In this document: one piece after another, positions 8,378 through 17,781 of the stretch
Layout: each line of letters starts with the position of its first letter
Position numbering within the stretch: position 1 is the first letter of the stretch
Source of the DNA: Sporosarcina sp. FSL K6-3457
GTDB lineage: Bacteria; Bacillota; Bacilli; Bacillales_A; Planococcaceae
NCBI RefSeq assembly: GCF_038007285.1
Contig: NZ_JBBOWX010000001.1
Coordinates: forward strand, 761,501-825,500
Direction: 5' to 3'
DNA: 64,000 nucleotides
Position numbers and translations under genes: made by a program
Notes under the pieces: model-generated
The model's input: only the letters and a program-made list of their open reading frames with translations
Database searches by the model: none
What the model was told of the DNA's origin: nothing

Positions 8378-9124
8378 ATGGCCATCATTGAAGTATCCAA
8401 CCTAAAAAAATCATTTGGAAATCTGGATGTACTCAAAAAAATTACGTTCGATGTCAATAAAAACGATGTGGTTGCAATCATCGGCCCTTCTGGTTCAGGG
8501 AAAAGCACGATGCTTCGCAGTTTAGTCCATCTCGAAGAAATAAACGGTGGTAGTATCCGAATAGCTGGTGACTATCTCGTCAAGGATGGCAATTACGCAA
8601 AGGCACAGGAAATTAAGCAGGTTACTGCTAAAATGGGCATGGTGTTCCAGCACTTCGATCTCTTTCCGCACCTTACAGTCAAAGAAAACTTGGAACTCGC
8701 ACCAAGACTGACAAAGAGGGAACCGGTTGCTGCAATTCGACAGAGAAGTACTGAATTACTGGGGAAAGTCGGGCTATCAGACAAGGCAGCGACGTATCCG
8801 TCCAAGCTTTCTGGCGGCCAAAAGCAACGGGTGGCAATCGCACGGGCACTTATGATGAACCCTGAAATACTATTGTTCGATGAACCAACATCCGCTTTAG
8901 ACCCTGAATTGACAGGAGAAGTATTAGAAGTGATGAAGGATCTTGCCGAAGAGCACATGACCATGATTGTCGTGACACATGAAATGGACTTTGCTCAAGA
9001 AGTGGCCAATCGAGTGATTTTCATGGATAACGGAGAAATTATTGAGTCGGGAAATCCTAGGGATGTATTGACCAACCCCCAGCAGGAGCGGACCAAAGCC
9101 TTTTTAAATCGAAGTTTGAAATAA
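8378..9124 (+). CDS. Amino-acid ABC transporter ATP-binding protein
   Basis: 248 residues of GlnQ/TcyN type. Walker A GPSGSGKS is near residues 36-43, the LSGGQKQR signature near 144, Walker B LLFDEP with SALD near 164-174, and the switch histidine in VVTHE. It powers import by the preceding permease. The ATG at 8378 is chosen over a GTG at 8372 because AAGGAG (8364-8369) is too close to the GTG and well placed for the ATG. Confidence 0.94.
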   Translation: MAIIEVSNLKKSFGNLDVLKKITFDVNKNDVVAIIGPSGSGKSTMLRSLVHLEEINGGSIRIAGDYLVKDGNYAKAQEIKQVTAKMGMVFQHFDLFPHLTVKENLELAPRLTKREPVAAIRQRSTELLGKVGLSDKAATYPSKLSGGQKQRVAIARALMMNPEILLFDEPTSALDPELTGEVLEVMKDLAEEHMTMIVVTHEMDFAQEVANRVIFMDNGEIIESGNPRDVLTNPQQERTKAFLNRSLK

Positions 9125-9198
9125 TACTAATCCATTTTAAGTGCTTAGCACAGTTCGGAATTTTTTAGAACTAGTTAACTGACATTCACTTTCTACAT

Positions 9199-9240
9199 AA
9201 ACCACCTTTTTGCTTTTACAGCACATAGGGTGGTTTTCTT
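9199..9240 (+). terminator. Terminator of amino-acid ABC operon
   Basis: An 8-bp stem (9199-9206 with 9229-9236), a 22-base loop and a T-rich tail. Confidence 0.65.
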
Positions 9241-9274
9241 ATTTTGACGAATCACTTTATGTTTTAGAAAGTAA

Positions 9275-9283
9275 TGGTATAAT
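9275..9283 (+). promoter_or_regulatory. Extended -10 promoter for the sensor kinase operon
   Basis: TGG followed by TATAAT (9278-9283) is a consensus extended -10. No good -35 is visible at 17-18 bases. It lies about 110 bases before the kinase start. Confidence 0.5.
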
Positions 9284-9388
9284 TCTTAAAACTGATTACT
9301 CACACAACTTAACAGTAGCATTGGTTAGCAAGGGTTATAAAAGAGAGCGTAAATAATAAATGCTCATAGGTTTGAATGGGCAAAGCGA

Positions 9389-11194
9389 GTGATGGTGATA
9401 AGGGTGTTCAAGAAGTTAATGGGCTTGAAGTTACGAACAAAGCTAACGTTGTTTTTTTCAGCGATTACACTTATACCCCTGTTGTCTATGGGCGTATTCA
9501 CTTATCAAGTTAGTTCAAAGATGATGAAAGAACAGGTTAGTAAAGGAATCATGGAGAATTTAACACAAATTAATAAAAATCTTGCTTTTTTTTCACGTGA
9601 TATTGAGCAACTCAGCAATTATATTTATCGTTCAGAATTTGTACAGGACAAGCTTCAGAAAAGCTCAACACGAACAAACTTAGAGAAATATCAAGACTTT
9701 GAACTAGTGAATGAGCTGTTTGACTCTGTGCTAGGAACAAAAAATTGGACAATTAATGTTTATATTATTGGCTTCAATGGTGATCGTTATTTTACGGGTG
9801 ACTATTTACCACCTCAGTACAATCAAATCTCTGAAAACTGGGGGATCTTCAGAAAGGCAAAGGAGGCAAATGGTACTGTTGTTTGGGACACGCATTATAC
9901 GATTAGACATGCCGAGTCGCAGGAGGTTGTACTGCGTGTTGGTCAGCTGTTAAAAAATCAGCAAAGCGAAGCGATTGGTTATTTAATTATCGATATATTG
10001 GAGCCTTCCATCGCAGAACTATATCAATCCAACTATCATAGTAATCAAGAGCAAATGTATTTGATTGATTCTGAAGGCTACATCATTTCAGGGTACCCGA
10101 GTAAAACAACAATTGGCACAAGGATGAAACATGAATCGATTGATAATATTTTAAATAGCCAAAGAGGATTTTTTGACACCACTTTAAATCACAAAAAATA
10201 CATTACAATCTTCGATACAAATGAAGAAACGCATTATAAAGTGGTCAACTATACACCTGAAAGTGAAATTACGAAAAATAGCCAACCGATTAAGTATTTG
10301 ACGTTGTTATTAATTGTGATTGCTTTTATTGTGACGGTTTGGTTTACATATTTATTCGCAATTTCAATTACTTCGCCTATAAATCGATTGAAAATAGTGA
10401 TGAAGAAGGTGGAGAAAGGTGATCTTGACGTTCGTTTTCAAGCTAATTATGAGGATGAGGTAAGTGAATTAGGACGTAACTTTAACAGTATGATTATGAA
10501 GTTACAGACATCAATTCAAGAGAGCTTAGAGAAGAAAAGTCGCCTCCAAGAAGCAGAAATCAATACACTACGTGCACAAATCAATCCGCACTTTCTTTAT
10601 AACACACTCGAAACGATGAGCGCGATTGCTAAAATAAAAGGTGTAAGAATGATTAGTGACTTGGCGATTGCGCTTGGAGAAATGATGCGATATTCCATTA
10701 AAAAAGACAGTGAATATGTTCGTCTTGAAGAAGACCTGTTACTCTTAGAACGTTATTTATTTATACAAGAAGTTAGATTTCAGACAAAAATAAAGATTAC
10801 TATTTCAGTTGAAGAATCAGCAAAGAAATTATTGATTCCTCCATTATTAATACAGCCGCTTGTTGAAAATGCGATTATTCATGGATTGGAAACGAAAGTA
10901 GGGCAAGGTATGTTATCGATTCGTATTACTCATAACGAATCATTACTTTGTATTAAAATCAAAGATGATGGCATGGGCATGGATGACAAGAAGTTAGCTG
11001 CGGTTACAAATCTTTTGGAAAGTAAAGTAACCTCATCACAGTTAGGAATCGGTTTAGAAAATGTCGTAAAAAGAATTTCTTTATATTACGGCAATAGGTA
11101 TGGAGTTACGATTGCTAGTGAAGAGAATGTAGGTACAACCGTTAGTATGAAGTTGCCGGTGATGCGTGGGAAACGAGGGGAAAGTCATGATTAA
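9389..11194 (+). CDS. YesM-type sensor histidine kinase
   Basis: 601 residues with a first span near 18-40, a large extracytoplasmic sensor domain (about 40-300), a second span (about 303-325), HAMP (about 326-380), a His_kinase domain with the phospho-acceptor motif QINPHFLYNTLE (about 396-407) and an HATPase_c domain (LIQPLVENAIIHG, then DDGMGMD). YesM-family kinases usually sense carbohydrates or their binding proteins and phosphorylate an AraC-type regulator. The regulator gene overlaps the end of this gene by 8 bases. Start uncertain: GTG 9389 or ATG 9392, both with a weak ribosome site. The ABC transporter downstream is the probable target. Confidence 0.92.
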   Translation: MMVIRVFKKLMGLKLRTKLTLFFSAITLIPLLSMGVFTYQVSSKMMKEQVSKGIMENLTQINKNLAFFSRDIEQLSNYIYRSEFVQDKLQKSSTRTNLEKYQDFELVNELFDSVLGTKNWTINVYIIGFNGDRYFTGDYLPPQYNQISENWGIFRKAKEANGTVVWDTHYTIRHAESQEVVLRVGQLLKNQQSEAIGYLIIDILEPSIAELYQSNYHSNQEQMYLIDSEGYIISGYPSKTTIGTRMKHESIDNILNSQRGFFDTTLNHKKYITIFDTNEETHYKVVNYTPESEITKNSQPIKYLTLLLIVIAFIVTVWFTYLFAISITSPINRLKIVMKKVEKGDLDVRFQANYEDEVSELGRNFNSMIMKLQTSIQESLEKKSRLQEAEINTLRAQINPHFLYNTLETMSAIAKIKGVRMISDLAIALGEMMRYSIKKDSEYVRLEEDLLLLERYLFIQEVRFQTKIKITISVEESAKKLLIPPLLIQPLVENAIIHGLETKVGQGMLSIRITHNESLLCIKIKDDGMGMDDKKLAAVTNLLESKVTSSQLGIGLENVVKRISLYYGNRYGVTIASEENVGTTVSMKLPVMRGKRGESHD

Positions 11195-12296
11195 AATGGT
11201 GATTGTCGATGATGAGTGGTTAATCCGTGAAAGTCTGCAGCACGGGATTGATTGGGCAGCAATGGGGATTGAGGTAGTGGGTACTGCGGCTGATGGGTAT
11301 GAGGCAATCACATTAATTAAAACGGAGGCTCCTCATTTATTAGTCACAGATATTCGGATGCCCGGTTTAGATGGACTTGAGCTAATTGGTGCTGCCAAAG
11401 ATATGAATCCGGATTTGAAATCAATTATTATTTCTGGTTTTGGTGAATTTGAATATGCGCAAAAAGCATTGAAAATGGGTGCGGATGATTATCTATTAAA
11501 ACCGATTGCAGATGAGGATTTAAAGGATATTATCAATCGACTTGTGTGCCAAGTGAAGCTAGAGGAACAGGACAAACAAGAAAAGGTAGACAGTTATCTT
11601 CTTAAAGTAATTCGAGGAGAGTTAAAAGCTGATAAGAAATTATTTGAGCAATATGGGTTAAATGGACAGTTCGGGGTTATTTGCTGGGACAGTGAACATG
11701 GGGGTTCGTTGCAAGTACAGGAATCTGGCATTAAAAGCTTAGCGCAAGGTATTTTATTTGTTGAGGAAGCACACCAAAAACAACTGTTTTTTCAGCAATT
11801 GGACGGATTGTTCATCGACAATAAAGTGGTAGGTGGCTGTAGTAGTTTTTCGAGTAATTGTGATGACCTGCACAGTTTATACAGACAGGCGCTTATGTTA
11901 AAAGAACAATCCAAATTTGGCCGAGATCAGGGCTGTTTGTTTTATGAGCATTCACAGTCTCCGATTAATATGGAGGAGGTGTTTCTCTATATCGAAGAGC
12001 ATTATCAAGAAGCGATTTCATTACAATCTTTAGCGACGAAATTTTTTATATCAGATAGTTATTTTAGTAGAATATTCAAGCAGCATACAGGAAAAAACTT
12101 CATTGAATATGTGACGGAGTACCGTATGAAGATTGCCAAAGACCTTCTTGCGTATTCGACGATGAAGACAAACGAAGTGAGTATAGCGGTTGGTTATACA
12201 GACCAACGTTACTTCAGTCAATTGTTCAAGAAACAGATAGGGATGACACCCTCACTGTATAGAAAAAAGGCTAAGGAAGAAAAACTTATTCCGTGA
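11187..12296 (+). CDS. YesN-type response regulator with AraC DNA-binding domain
   Basis: 369 residues. The receiver domain is at the N-terminus (VIVDDEW acidic pocket, phospho-acceptor in VTDIRMPG near residue 54, lysine in LLKPI near 104). A linker follows, and the C-terminal AraC/XylS double HTH (about 265-365) ends in the family pattern VGYTDQRYFSQLFKKQIGMTP. It is the partner of the overlapping kinase and would activate sugar or phosphate-ester uptake genes, probably the operon starting at 12451. The ATG at 11187 follows GAGGGG at about 11175-11180. Confidence 0.93.
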   Translation: MIKMVIVDDEWLIRESLQHGIDWAAMGIEVVGTAADGYEAITLIKTEAPHLLVTDIRMPGLDGLELIGAAKDMNPDLKSIIISGFGEFEYAQKALKMGADDYLLKPIADEDLKDIINRLVCQVKLEEQDKQEKVDSYLLKVIRGELKADKKLFEQYGLNGQFGVICWDSEHGGSLQVQESGIKSLAQGILFVEEAHQKQLFFQQLDGLFIDNKVVGGCSSFSSNCDDLHSLYRQALMLKEQSKFGRDQGCLFYEHSQSPINMEEVFLYIEEHYQEAISLQSLATKFFISDSYFSRIFKQHTGKNFIEYVTEYRMKIAKDLLAYSTMKTNEVSIAVGYTDQRYFSQLFKKQIGMTPSLYRKKAKEEKLIP

Positions 12297-12304
12297 AAGA
12301 AAAG

Positions 12305-12338
12305 GTGAGTACCTGCTGAAAATGGGTACTCACTTTTT
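12305..12338 (+). terminator. Terminator of two-component operon
   Basis: A 9-bp stem (12305-12313 with 12325-12333) is followed by TTTTT. Confidence 0.8.
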
Positions 12339-12381
12339 GTTGGATACGAAATATATTGAACATTAAGGAAATTATACCTCG

Positions 12382-12411
12382 TTGTAATCGCTTACAATCG
12401 GTCGCTATAAT
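12382..12411 (+). promoter_or_regulatory. Promoter with perfect cre box for the ABC transporter operon
   Basis: -35 TTGTAA (12382-12387), 18-base spacer and -10 TATAAT (12406-12411). TGTAATCGCTTACA at 12383-12396 matches the CcpA cre consensus TGWAANCGNTNWCA at every position and overlaps the -35. CcpA binding here would block transcription when preferred sugars are present. Confidence 0.8.
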
Positions 12412-12450
12412 TAAGGCAGAATTACATTAGGAGAAAGGGAGTTGAAATGA

Positions 12451-13506
12451 TTGAAAAAGTTATTAGTTGTTATGTTAGTCGCACTACTTGCATTACTGGT
12501 TGTAGCATGTGGTCAAGAGGATGGGAAAACGGTAGCCGAAAGCAAATCCGAGACCGAAACCAAAACCGAAACTAAAAAATCAACAAAAGTCACGGTTTAT
12601 TCGCCGCACCAGGCCGAGATTATTAATCCGATTGTAAAAGAGTTTCAAGACCGAACGAAAATTGAAGTGGAACTTGTAACAGGTGGTACAGGTGAATTGC
12701 TTAACCGAATGAAAGCTGAGTCTGGTAATCCTTTAGGTGACGTCTTTTGGGGTGGAGGAGCAGAATCATTAGCCGCTTTTATAGAAAATTTCGAAGCCTA
12801 TAAAGTAGCGAACGATGCTGAGATTGCTGATATTTATAAAAGTGTAGACGGATCTTGGACTGGTTTTTCTGCTTTACCAATGGTCATTATGTACAACAAA
12901 GATATGGTGAAAGAAGATGAAGTACCACAATCATGGAATGCTTTACTTGATCCAAAATGGAAGGGGAAAATTGCATTTGCTGACCCAGCAAAATCGGGCT
13001 CCTCTTATACACAGCTCGTGACGATGTTATTTGCCAATCAAGATGATGGAGCAGAGGGCTGGGATTTCGTCAAAAACTTTGTAGGAAATCTAGATGGTAA
13101 AGTTTTAGGTGGATCAAGTATGGTCTTTAAAGGTGTGGCAGATGGAGAATTTCCGATTGGTGTGACGTTAGAAGAAGCGGCTTACCGTTATATCTCTGGT
13201 GGTGCAAATGTAGATGTAGCTTACCCTGAGGAAGGAACTTCTGCTGTTCCAGATGGTATGGCGTTAATTAAAGGAGCTAAAAATAAAGAAAATGCACAGC
13301 AATTCTTAGACTTTTTAGCAAGTAAAGATGTTCAAGAAATCATTGTGAAGGAATTCAATAGACGCTCGATCCTTGATGATGTGGCTGCACCGGAGGGGTT
13401 GATCCCTTCTAAGGATATTCCACTTGTTGACTATGATTTCAACTGGGCAGCAGACAATCAAGCTGATGTTATGAAAACGTTCCAAGATATCATTATTGGT
13501 AAATAA
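12451..13506 (+). CDS. ABC transporter substrate-binding lipoprotein (AfuA/FutA-like family)
   Basis: 351 residues from a TTG start with AGGAGAAAGGG (12429-12439) upstream. The signal peptide ends in VVAC (Cys20), followed by a low-complexity linker rich in K, E and T (about 24-46), then a family 1 binding protein of the type annotated for ferric iron, phosphoglycerate, aminoethylphosphonate or hexose-phosphate (VTVYSPHQAEIINP start, GDVFWGGG, ALPMVIMYNKD). Carbon-catabolite control of the promoter and the adjacent YesMN system favour an organic phosphate or sugar-phosphate ligand over iron; this is inference. A 240-base repeat separates it from the ATPase gene. Confidence 0.85.
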   Translation: MKKLLVVMLVALLALLVVACGQEDGKTVAESKSETETKTETKKSTKVTVYSPHQAEIINPIVKEFQDRTKIEVELVTGGTGELLNRMKAESGNPLGDVFWGGGAESLAAFIENFEAYKVANDAEIADIYKSVDGSWTGFSALPMVIMYNKDMVKEDEVPQSWNALLDPKWKGKIAFADPAKSGSSYTQLVTMLFANQDDGAEGWDFVKNFVGNLDGKVLGGSSMVFKGVADGEFPIGVTLEEAAYRYISGGANVDVAYPEEGTSAVPDGMALIKGAKNKENAQQFLDFLASKDVQEIIVKEFNRRSILDDVAAPEGLIPSKDIPLVDYDFNWAADNQADVMKTFQDIIIGK

Positions 13507-13584
13507 GAAAGCGGAATTGAGATCGTTGTCGGGAGGTAGAGAAGAAAGAATTGTAGGTGTAAATGATTCTTTCATTGTAGGTGT

Positions 13585-13824
13585 GTCTAGGCGCCAGACG
13601 CTAGGCCCGCATGATGCGGGTCATGCAGTCGTTGCCGCAGGACGCGGACGCGGCGCTCTTAGACTGCCTTTCTTTGTACTTCAGACTTGCTGATAAAGGC
13701 AAAGGGCGCCTTTACCTTCAATTCTTCCGACGTACAGGACGTACTAGTGCCGACGTTGCCACAGGACGTGGCGGAATTTAGTCGGCCAGCGCTTGTCACA
13801 TCTAGCAGGCGCCCTGCGCTTTTC
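13585..13824 (+). repeat. Dispersed GC-rich repeat family A, long copy inside an operon
   Basis: It begins GTCTAGGCGCCAGACGCTAG and ends AGGCGCCCTGCGCTTTT, like the copies at 23691-23841 and 52142-52184. It contains many internal inverted repeats (GCCGCAGGACGCGG, GCCACAGGACGTGGC). It holds no credible gene and lies between the binding-protein and ATPase genes, where it may act as an RNA-processing or attenuation structure. Confidence 0.8.
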
Positions 13825-13845
13825 TTATAAAGGAGGAAGACTATT

Positions 13846-14943
13846 GTGACTGATGTTCGAATTGATCGAGTGACAAAATATTTTGGTGATATGAAGGCAG
13901 TTAATAATGCTGAAATCCATATTCAAGAAGGAGAATTCTTCACATTGCTTGGACCGAGTGGATGTGGAAAGACAACATTATTACGTGCGTTGGCAGGTTT
14001 TTATCGTCAAGATGAAGGTGATATTTATTTTGGAGAAGCGTGTATTAACGACTTACCCGCTCATGATCGGAATATTGGGATGGTGTTTCAAAGCTATGCC
14101 ATTTTCCCACATATGTCCGTTTTTGATAATGTCGCATACGGTTTGAAAGCCAGGAAGATTAAAAAAGCTGAAATTCAGCGTCGAGTGATGGAAGCATTGG
14201 AAATGGTTGAACTTACTCAATTGAAGGATCGGCAGCCAGCTCAAATGAGTGGTGGTCAGCAACAGCGGATTGCACTTGCGCGAGCAGTTGTCATTCATCC
14301 GGGTTTGCTACTCATGGATGAGCCGCTCTCCAACTTAGATGCCAAGTTACGCTTGAAAATGCGTTCAGATATCCGTGAACTACAAAAGAGGCTTAATATT
14401 ACGACAGTCTATGTAACACATGACCAAGAAGAGGCACTTGCAGTTTCAGATCGAATTGCTGTGCTGAATAACGGAGTAATCCAACAAATCGGTAAGCCAC
14501 ATGAAATTTATTTGAGTCCACAAAATAAATTCGTTGCTAATTTTATTGGATCAACTAATTTTTTAGATGCCGAGTTAACGCGAGCGTCAACAGTACGGGT
14601 TGAAGGAATCGATTATCCGATTACGATTGACAAGCCTTATGTTGGAAAAGTGATTTTTAGTGTGAGACCTGAACAAATTATAATTAAAAAATCGGCTGAG
14701 CAAAAAGGAAATATGTTTATAAAAGGAATAATTAAAGAAGCTGTGTTCCTTGGTGAAAAAGTAGAGTATAGTGTTGAGCTTGTTTCTGGTATGACGATTA
14801 GCATCCATGAACATGCTGTCAGTTACCGTGATTTAATGAACTTAGGCGATGCAATCGAATTGTATCTTAATCCGGAGGAAGCGATTATTTATTCGGAAGA
14901 TGGGGAGGAGGCGTTGAATCTCCATGGAAACACGCGCGCGTAA
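13846..14943 (+). CDS. ABC transporter ATP-binding protein with TOBE domain
   Basis: 365 residues from a GTG with AGGAGGAAG at 13831-13839. Walker A GPSGCGKT (about 37-44), signature MSGGQQQR (about 137-144), Walker B LLMDEP with SNLDAKL, and the H-loop VYVTHDQEEA. The C-terminal 110 residues form the TOBE-type accessory domain seen in PotA, FbpC and AfuC proteins. It energises the two-domain permease encoded next, with which it overlaps by 20 bases. Full length for the family. Confidence 0.93.
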   Translation: MTDVRIDRVTKYFGDMKAVNNAEIHIQEGEFFTLLGPSGCGKTTLLRALAGFYRQDEGDIYFGEACINDLPAHDRNIGMVFQSYAIFPHMSVFDNVAYGLKARKIKKAEIQRRVMEALEMVELTQLKDRQPAQMSGGQQQRIALARAVVIHPGLLLMDEPLSNLDAKLRLKMRSDIRELQKRLNITTVYVTHDQEEALAVSDRIAVLNNGVIQQIGKPHEIYLSPQNKFVANFIGSTNFLDAELTRASTVRVEGIDYPITIDKPYVGKVIFSVRPEQIIIKKSAEQKGNMFIKGIIKEAVFLGEKVEYSVELVSGMTISIHEHAVSYRDLMNLGDAIELYLNPEEAIIYSEDGEEALNLHGNTRA

Positions 14944-16594
14944 GCCTAGAAAAAACAAGGTTTTCCGATGGGACTTTTGGAATTTAGTAACGATTTTAGC
15001 CTTCTTATTTGTTCTTTTATTTTTAGTCTATCCACTGTTTAATATTTTTGTTAATAGTTTTTACCAAGATGGTTCGTTTACGTTGGAAACCTATAAAGAC
15101 TTTTTCACATTGAAGTACTATTACGGTGCATTAACGAATAGTTTATTTGTCTGTACATTAGCGACTATTTTCGCCATCTGTATAGGGCTTCCAATGGCTT
15201 ATATTATGGCAAGGTTTGATATACCATTTAAGAAAACGATTCATATTCTTATTATTTTAACACTGTTGTCTCCACCATTTATCGGTGCCTATTCATGGAT
15301 TTTAATGCTTGGAAATAACGGTTTCTTAACTCAGTTTTTCCATGGAATTGGTTTAAATACGAAGTCTATATACGGACTGCATGGGATGATTTGGGTGTTT
15401 ACGATTCAATTTTATCCACATATTTATTTGTATGTATCGGGAGCATTGAAGACGATAGATTCCTCATTAGAAGAAGCATCTGAAAGTTTGGGGAGCAGAC
15501 GTTGGGGGAAAATGAGGACAGTAACAATACCGTTGATATTCCCAACGTTATCTACAGGGGCATTGATGGTATTTATGGCTTCCTTCGCTGATTTTGGTAC
15601 ACCCATGTTGATGGGGCAGGGAATAAAGGTATTACCTATTTTAGCTTATGAGCAATTTATTAGTGAGATGGGTTCAAATCCAGCGATGGCTAGTACGCTT
15701 AGTATGATTTTACTTACTGTTAGTACGAGTATATTATTTTTGCAACGCTATTTAGTATCACGTAAAACATTTACAATGAGTTCTATGAGACCTCCGGCGC
15801 TTATTAAGCTAAAGCCGTTACAAAAGTTTTTTGCACTACTGTATGTCGGCATTGTTGTTGGGGTATCGATTATCCCACAAGCAACTGTCATTACGACCTC
15901 ATTTCTAAAAACAAATGGACCTGTATTTGTCAATCAGTTTAGTTTGGACAGTTATCGTGAAGTGCTGTACCGGGTACCGAAAGCGATTGTGAACACCTTT
16001 ACATATGCCAGTGTGGCAATTGCTTTTATGGTTATTGCAGGCTTATTATTATCTTATGTTGTTGTGAGAAGAAGCTCAAAGCTAACGGCGCTCTTAGACA
16101 CACTGATTATGATTCCTTATGTTATACCAGGAACAGTGCTTGGCATTAGTTTAATCATCGCGTTCAATAAACCGCCGTTTGCCTTAACAGGTACTTGGAT
16201 TATTTTAGTCATTGCCTATTTTATTCGGAAACTACCTTATACGATGCGATCAAGTACGGCTATTTTGCATCAAATTGATAAAAGTGTGGAAGAAGCATCC
16301 ATTAGTTTAGGTGTTCCACCCATGAAAACATTTTTTAAAACGACGGCTGTTCTCATGTTGCCTGGTGTTCTATCAGGTGCGATTTTAAGCTGGGTGACGA
16401 CCATCAACGAGCTGAGTTCTACAATTGTGTTATATGCTGGTTCAACTGCGACGATTACAGTTGCAATTTATAGCGAAGTGTTCACCGCGAACTTTGGAAC
16501 GGCTGCTGCACTCGCAACGATTCTATCATTAAGTACAATTACATCACTCATTATTGTAACGGTTATTTCAGGGAAGAAGGGAATCCCGATTTAA
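14924..16594 (+). CDS. Fused two-domain ABC transporter permease (FbpB/AfuB-like)
   Basis: 556 residues with about 12 membrane spans in two homologous six-span halves. Each half has an EAA docking loop: EEASESLGSRRWGKM (about 181-195) and EEASISLGVPPMKTF (about 461-475). This fused form is typical of ferric iron, phosphoglycerate/aminoethylphosphonate and hexose-phosphate importers. It overlaps the ATPase gene by 20 bases and is followed 45 bases later by a second binding-protein-like gene. Confidence 0.92.
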   Translation: METRARKPRKNKVFRWDFWNLVTILAFLFVLLFLVYPLFNIFVNSFYQDGSFTLETYKDFFTLKYYYGALTNSLFVCTLATIFAICIGLPMAYIMARFDIPFKKTIHILIILTLLSPPFIGAYSWILMLGNNGFLTQFFHGIGLNTKSIYGLHGMIWVFTIQFYPHIYLYVSGALKTIDSSLEEASESLGSRRWGKMRTVTIPLIFPTLSTGALMVFMASFADFGTPMLMGQGIKVLPILAYEQFISEMGSNPAMASTLSMILLTVSTSILFLQRYLVSRKTFTMSSMRPPALIKLKPLQKFFALLYVGIVVGVSIIPQATVITTSFLKTNGPVFVNQFSLDSYREVLYRVPKAIVNTFTYASVAIAFMVIAGLLLSYVVVRRSSKLTALLDTLIMIPYVIPGTVLGISLIIAFNKPPFALTGTWIILVIAYFIRKLPYTMRSSTAILHQIDKSVEEASISLGVPPMKTFFKTTAVLMLPGVLSGAILSWVTTINELSSTIVLYAGSTATITVAIYSEVFTANFGTAAALATILSLSTITSLIIVTVISGKKGIPI

Positions 16595-16639
16595 CTTGGT
16601 TTTCATTCAGATATGAGCAAGAGGTTAGGAGGAATCGCA

Positions 16640-17770
16640 TTGAAAAAAGTATTCTTGGTCATTAGTATAGGAATATTATTTTTATGTGTATTCTTCCTAT
16701 ATTCTTTAAAACCTGAAAATACGATTGATCAAGAGATTGTGGATAAAGACCAAATTACTTTATGGTTATATTCTCCCGAGCTGATTGAACTTACGAACCA
16801 GTTTGAGAAAGAAAGCCCTACTGTTAAAGTCATCACGAAACTGGTGAAAAATCCAAACACATTAGTGGAGGAGTTATATGCAGCCCAGTCGGCGGGTAAT
16901 CCACCTGATTATGCAGAGATTCCTTCATGGTATGGAATTTTTCCACTGATTGAATCAGGTGCAATTATCCCTGTAACGGATTACTTATCACCAGAGTATG
17001 AAGCGGAGCTTCCGATTGCGATTAAAAAACGATTCCAATATGCTGATGCTTTATGGGCCATGCCAATCAGTTATGAAGTGCCGTTGTTATTTGTCAATGA
17101 GGCACTTCTGTCACAAAGTAAGCTTACAGTAGACGAATTGGACCGTTTACCCGCTGTGTTTGAATTGTCGAATAATCTATTATCTACGAGTCCGAATCAC
17201 AAATTAAAATGGAGCATGAATGCAGATAATCTTTACCCATGGTATTTGATGAACATAGAGGCGCAGAGTAGTGTCACGACTGCATCGGCGTTAATTGAAG
17301 ATAATGAGGCATTTCTATTCCATCAGAATCATTTAGCTTTAACCGAGTTTGTGAATGGTGAAGGAGGAATTCTCCTTAGCTCCTCCAATAAATTACAGTT
17401 AATTGAAAAGCTAATTGGCAATAAATTCAAATGGCAAGTCATGCCGTTTCCAATTGATGCGGACAAGCTGATCCCGAACGGTAACGGCTTAGTTATTTTT
17501 AAGAAAAGTGAACAGCCTACTGATTATATGAAGCAATTTTTACACTATATCCAAGAAGATGAACAATTAAAAGCATTTGCATTAGCAAGTTCAGCAATAC
17601 CAGCAAATAGGAAGCTCATTCAAAATAAATCTTATCAGAGCTATTATCGCCATTTTCCTTATTACCAAAAAATTGTACTTGAAAGTTTAGAAGCCCACGG
17701 ACGCTTATTAGATTCAGGGGATGAAGCGGAATGGAAACAATACATTTACGCGAATGAGCATAGAGAGTAG
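16640..17770 (+). CDS. Membrane-anchored solute-binding protein lacking a lipobox, possible accessory sensor
   Basis: 376 residues. The TTG at 16640 is chosen because AGGAGGA (16627-16633) lies 6 bases upstream; an in-frame ATG at 16613 has no ribosome site. The N-terminal hydrophobic segment (about 3-24) has no proper lipobox, so the protein is probably held by an uncleaved anchor. The rest looks like a family 1 sugar-type binding protein (ITLWLYSPELIELTNQFE, PDYAEIPSWYGI, LWAMPISYEVPLLFVN). Being the second binding protein in an operon controlled by a YesMN pair, it may present ligand to the kinase, as PgtC does with PgtB in enterics. That role is inference. Confidence 0.75.
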   Translation: MKKVFLVISIGILFLCVFFLYSLKPENTIDQEIVDKDQITLWLYSPELIELTNQFEKESPTVKVITKLVKNPNTLVEELYAAQSAGNPPDYAEIPSWYGIFPLIESGAIIPVTDYLSPEYEAELPIAIKKRFQYADALWAMPISYEVPLLFVNEALLSQSKLTVDELDRLPAVFELSNNLLSTSPNHKLKWSMNADNLYPWYLMNIEAQSSVTTASALIEDNEAFLFHQNHLALTEFVNGEGGILLSSSNKLQLIEKLIGNKFKWQVMPFPIDADKLIPNGNGLVIFKKSEQPTDYMKQFLHYIQEDEQLKAFALASSAIPANRKLIQNKSYQSYYRHFPYYQKIVLESLEAHGRLLDSGDEAEWKQYIYANEHRE

Positions 17771-17781
17771 GTAAGCATCTT

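Noticed and set aside
13496..13693. 65-residue plus-strand ORF in the family A repeat
   Set aside because: Its frame exists only because the repeat is GC-rich; it has no ribosome site and overlaps the end of the binding-protein gene.
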